From Rhodoferax sp. (GTDB taxonomy: Bacteria > Pseudomonadota > Gammaproteobacteria > Burkholderiales > Burkholderiaceae): 7,226 nt of DNA. Location: the NCBI GenBank assembly GCA_028292075.1, contig JAQGNA010000347.1:1-7226 (forward strand), read 5' to 3'. The position numbers were made by a program, and so were the translations under genes. Under the pieces are notes generated by a model. The model worked only from the letters and a program-made list of their open reading frames with translations, was not told where the DNA came from and made no database searches. Every line of letters begins with the position of its first letter. Position 1 is the first letter of the stretch. Below are positions 5,446-7,226 of this stretch, piece after piece.

Positions 5446-5451
5446 AAAGGA
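5446..5451 (+). promoter_or_regulatory. ribosome binding site fixing the hydrolase start
   Basis: AAAGGA lies five bases before ATG 5457. It decides in favour of that start over in-frame ATG codons further upstream (from 5190), whose extension does not look like protein. Confidence 0.75.
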
Positions 5452-5456
5452 AACAC

Positions 5457-7208
5457 ATGCCCGATGCCTACCCTCGCCCTCAACTCGTTCGCGCGCAGTG
5501 GACGTCGCTCAACGGTCCGTGGGATTTTGCCTTCGACAACGAACGCTCCTTCGACCTCATGCAACGGCCGATCGACTGGACCCACACCATCAACGTGCCG
5601 TTTCCCCCCGAGTCGCCGCAGAGCGGTGTCAACGACCGTGGATTTCACCTCGCCTGCTGGTACCAGCGAAGTTTCGATTGCACACTGGGCGACGACCGTG
5701 TGCTGCTGCACTTCGGTGCGGTGGACTACCGGGCCACCGTCTGGGTCAACGGTCACCGGGTGGCGGTGCACGAAGGCGGGCACACGCCGTTCTGGGCCGA
5801 CATCACGGGTGCGCTCGACGGCTCGGGCAGCCAGGTGGTCACGGTGCTGGCCGAGGACGATCCGCACGACCTGGCCAAGCCGCGCGGCAAGCAGGATTGG
5901 CAGCTCGAGCCGCATTCGATCTGGTACCCGCGCACCACGGGCATCTGGCAGGCGGTGTGGCTGGAGCGGGTGCCCCGCACCTACATCCAGAAGCTGCAGT
6001 GGACGCCGCACTTCGAGAACTTCGAGATCGGCTGTTCGGTGTATGTGGACGGCGACGCCAGCGATGCGCTGTCGGTCGAGGTGGAGATCCTGCACGGCGA
6101 CAAGGTGCTGGCCGCGGACTTCTACCGGGTCATCAACCAGGAGGCGCACCGCAAGATCGGCTTGTCCGACCCGGGCATCGACGATTCGCGCAACGAGCTG
6201 TTGTGGAGCCCCGAACGGCCCACGCTGCTCGACGCGCGGGTCACGCTGCGGCGCGGCGACACGGTGCTGGACGAAGTGAGCTCCTACACCGCCATGCGTT
6301 CCGTGTCGATCTCGCGCGACCGCTTCACGCTGAACGGCCGTCCCTATTACCTGCGCATGGTGCTCGACCAGGGCTATTGGGAGGACAGCCTCATGACCGC
6401 GCCGTCGGACGATGCGCTACGCCGCGATGTCGAGCTGACCAAGGCGATGGGCTTCAACGGTGTGCGCAAGCACCAGAAGCTCGAGGACCCGCGCTATCTC
6501 TACTGGGCCGACAAGCTGGGGCTCATGGTGTGGGAGGAAATGCCCTCGGCCTACCGCTTCACTTCCAAGGCGATCACACGCATGGTGCAGGAGTGGACGG
6601 AGGCGATCGAACGCGACATCAGCCATCCCTGCATCGTCGTGTGGGTGCCGTTCAACGAATCCTGGGGCGTGCCCAACCTCATGTCGACGCAGTCTCACCG
6701 CAATGCCGTGGAGGCGCTCTACCACCTGACCAAAACGCTCGACAGCACGCGGCCGGTCATCGGCAACGACGGCTGGGAGGCCGCGGCGACGGACATCATC
6801 GGCATCCATGACTACGACACCGAACCCGACAAGATGCGCGCCCGCTATGCCGACAAGACGCAGGAGCTGTTCGACCGCCGACGCCCTGGCGGCCGCATCC
6901 TCACGCTCGACGGCTACCCGCACCGCGGCCAACCGATCATGCTGACCGAATTTGGCGGCATTGCCTACACCCGCGTGGTGCCTGAAGAGGGCACGACCTG
7001 GGGCTACTCCACAGCGGGAGGCGAAGTCGAGCTGGCCGAGAGCTACGCCGCGCTGCTCGACGTGGTGAACCACACTGTCATGTTCAGTGGCTTCTGCTAC
7101 ACGCAGTTCACGGACACTTTTCAGGAGGCCAACGGCTTGCTGTATGCCGACCGCACGCCCAAGTTTCCGATCGAGGCGATCTGCGCCGCAACCAAAGGCC
7201 TGCGCTGA
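5457..7208 (+). CDS. family-2 glycoside hydrolase (beta-glycosidase)
   Basis: This 583-residue protein has three GH2 domains in order. A jelly-roll sugar-binding domain covers about 15-170, with WYQRSF (68-73), VWVNGHRVAVHEGG (95-108) and TTGIWQAVWLE (160-170). An immunoglobulin-like domain covers about 175-285. A TIM barrel runs from about 286 to the end. The retaining catalytic pair is visible: acid/base Glu401 in FNESWG (399-404) and nucleophile Glu498 in LTEFGG (496-501). GFCYTQFTD (545-553) is another GH2 hallmark. No signal peptide is present, so it is cytoplasmic and would cleave imported or intracellular beta-linked sugars. Length matches beta-glucuronidase-sized GH2 enzymes (about 600) rather than LacZ (about 1000). 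The barrel segment usually written NxVRxSHYP reads NGVRKHQKLEDP (334-345), so the specificity class (galactosidase, glucuronidase, mannosidase or other) cannot be assigned. The stop lies 18 bases before the window end. Confidence 0.93.
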   Translation: MPDAYPRPQLVRAQWTSLNGPWDFAFDNERSFDLMQRPIDWTHTINVPFPPESPQSGVNDRGFHLACWYQRSFDCTLGDDRVLLHFGAVDYRATVWVNGHRVAVHEGGHTPFWADITGALDGSGSQVVTVLAEDDPHDLAKPRGKQDWQLEPHSIWYPRTTGIWQAVWLERVPRTYIQKLQWTPHFENFEIGCSVYVDGDASDALSVEVEILHGDKVLAADFYRVINQEAHRKIGLSDPGIDDSRNELLWSPERPTLLDARVTLRRGDTVLDEVSSYTAMRSVSISRDRFTLNGRPYYLRMVLDQGYWEDSLMTAPSDDALRRDVELTKAMGFNGVRKHQKLEDPRYLYWADKLGLMVWEEMPSAYRFTSKAITRMVQEWTEAIERDISHPCIVVWVPFNESWGVPNLMSTQSHRNAVEALYHLTKTLDSTRPVIGNDGWEAAATDIIGIHDYDTEPDKMRARYADKTQELFDRRRPGGRILTLDGYPHRGQPIMLTEFGGIAYTRVVPEEGTTWGYSTAGGEVELAESYAALLDVVNHTVMFSGFCYTQFTDTFQEANGLLYADRTPKFPIEAICAATKGLR

Positions 7209-7226
7209 CAGGGCGGTGCGGGCACC

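Larger units (their letters stand above)
5065..5456 (+). other. 392-bp non-coding region with palindromes
   Basis: No credible gene is seen here. Long open frames cross it only because GC-rich DNA lacks stops; their products are rich in Cys, Trp and Arg and resemble nothing. What it does hold is a set of palindromes described separately and, at its end, the ribosome binding site of the glycoside hydrolase. It probably contains the hydrolase promoter, although no convincing -35/-10 pair was found. Confidence 0.6.

Noticed and set aside
5190..5456. 89-codon upstream extension of the glycoside hydrolase frame
   Set aside because: The extension is rich in Cys, Trp, Arg and Pro without any domain or signal peptide. 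The start at 5457 has a good ribosome site and begins just before the first GH2 strand.
1..7226. CRISPR array, toxin-antitoxin or defence system
   Set aside because: No regularly spaced repeats, no small paired genes with known motifs, and no nuclease or helicase domain are visible in any frame.

Overview
The window looks like a piece of a GC-rich betaproteobacterial chromosome, most likely Burkholderiales and perhaps Comamonadaceae. That placement is an inference. It rests on the high GC at third codon positions, the gene styles (LysR regulators, a stand-alone GltI-like binding protein, an IS3-type relic) and the tRNA sequence. No marker gene fixes the taxon.

Layout. (1) A complete tRNA with anticodon CAT and an encoded CCA end opens the window at bases 1-77. 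About 250 bp with little clear content follow, apart from a weak terminator-like hairpin and a doubtful 64-codon reading frame. (2) A LysR-type regulator on the minus strand (327-1205) is divergent from a two-gene plus-strand unit: a small vicinal-oxygen-chelate (glyoxalase/dioxygenase fold) protein (1306-1749) and a periplasmic solute-binding protein of the glutamate/aspartate GltI type (1757-2668). The 100-bp divergent gap holds a palindrome with the T-N11-A pattern expected of a LysR operator. The regulator therefore probably controls itself and the divergent pair. (3) No permease or ATPase gene follows the binding protein. Instead there is a 421-bp relic of an IS3-family insertion sequence (2803-3223), keeping only the front of OrfB and bounded by short inverted repeats. 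(4) Beyond the relic, behind a plausible sigma-70 promoter, lie three plus-strand genes: a family-2 glycosyltransferase (3367-4341), a histidine phosphatase of the phosphoglycerate-mutase fold (4390-5064) and, after a 392-bp non-coding gap, a cytoplasmic family-2 glycoside hydrolase (5457-7208).

How it may work. The left half reads as a sensor/uptake module: LysR regulator, VOC enzyme and binding protein for an amino-acid-like ligand. Its membrane components are elsewhere or were lost. The right half reads as carbohydrate metabolism, with a sugar transferase, a phosphatase and a beta-glycosidase. The gap before the hydrolase contains two perfect palindromes with one shared consensus (GGTSCGGSACC, centres 122 bp apart). 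They look like a pair of operators and suggest that the hydrolase is regulated separately.

I found no CRISPR array, toxin-antitoxin pair, phage genes or recognisable defence system. All main genes belong to known families. The most interesting signals are the paired palindromes, the IS relic lying where transporter genes would be expected, the unusual binding pocket of the GltI-like protein, and two small translational-junction oddities (1746-1760 and 3331-3369).
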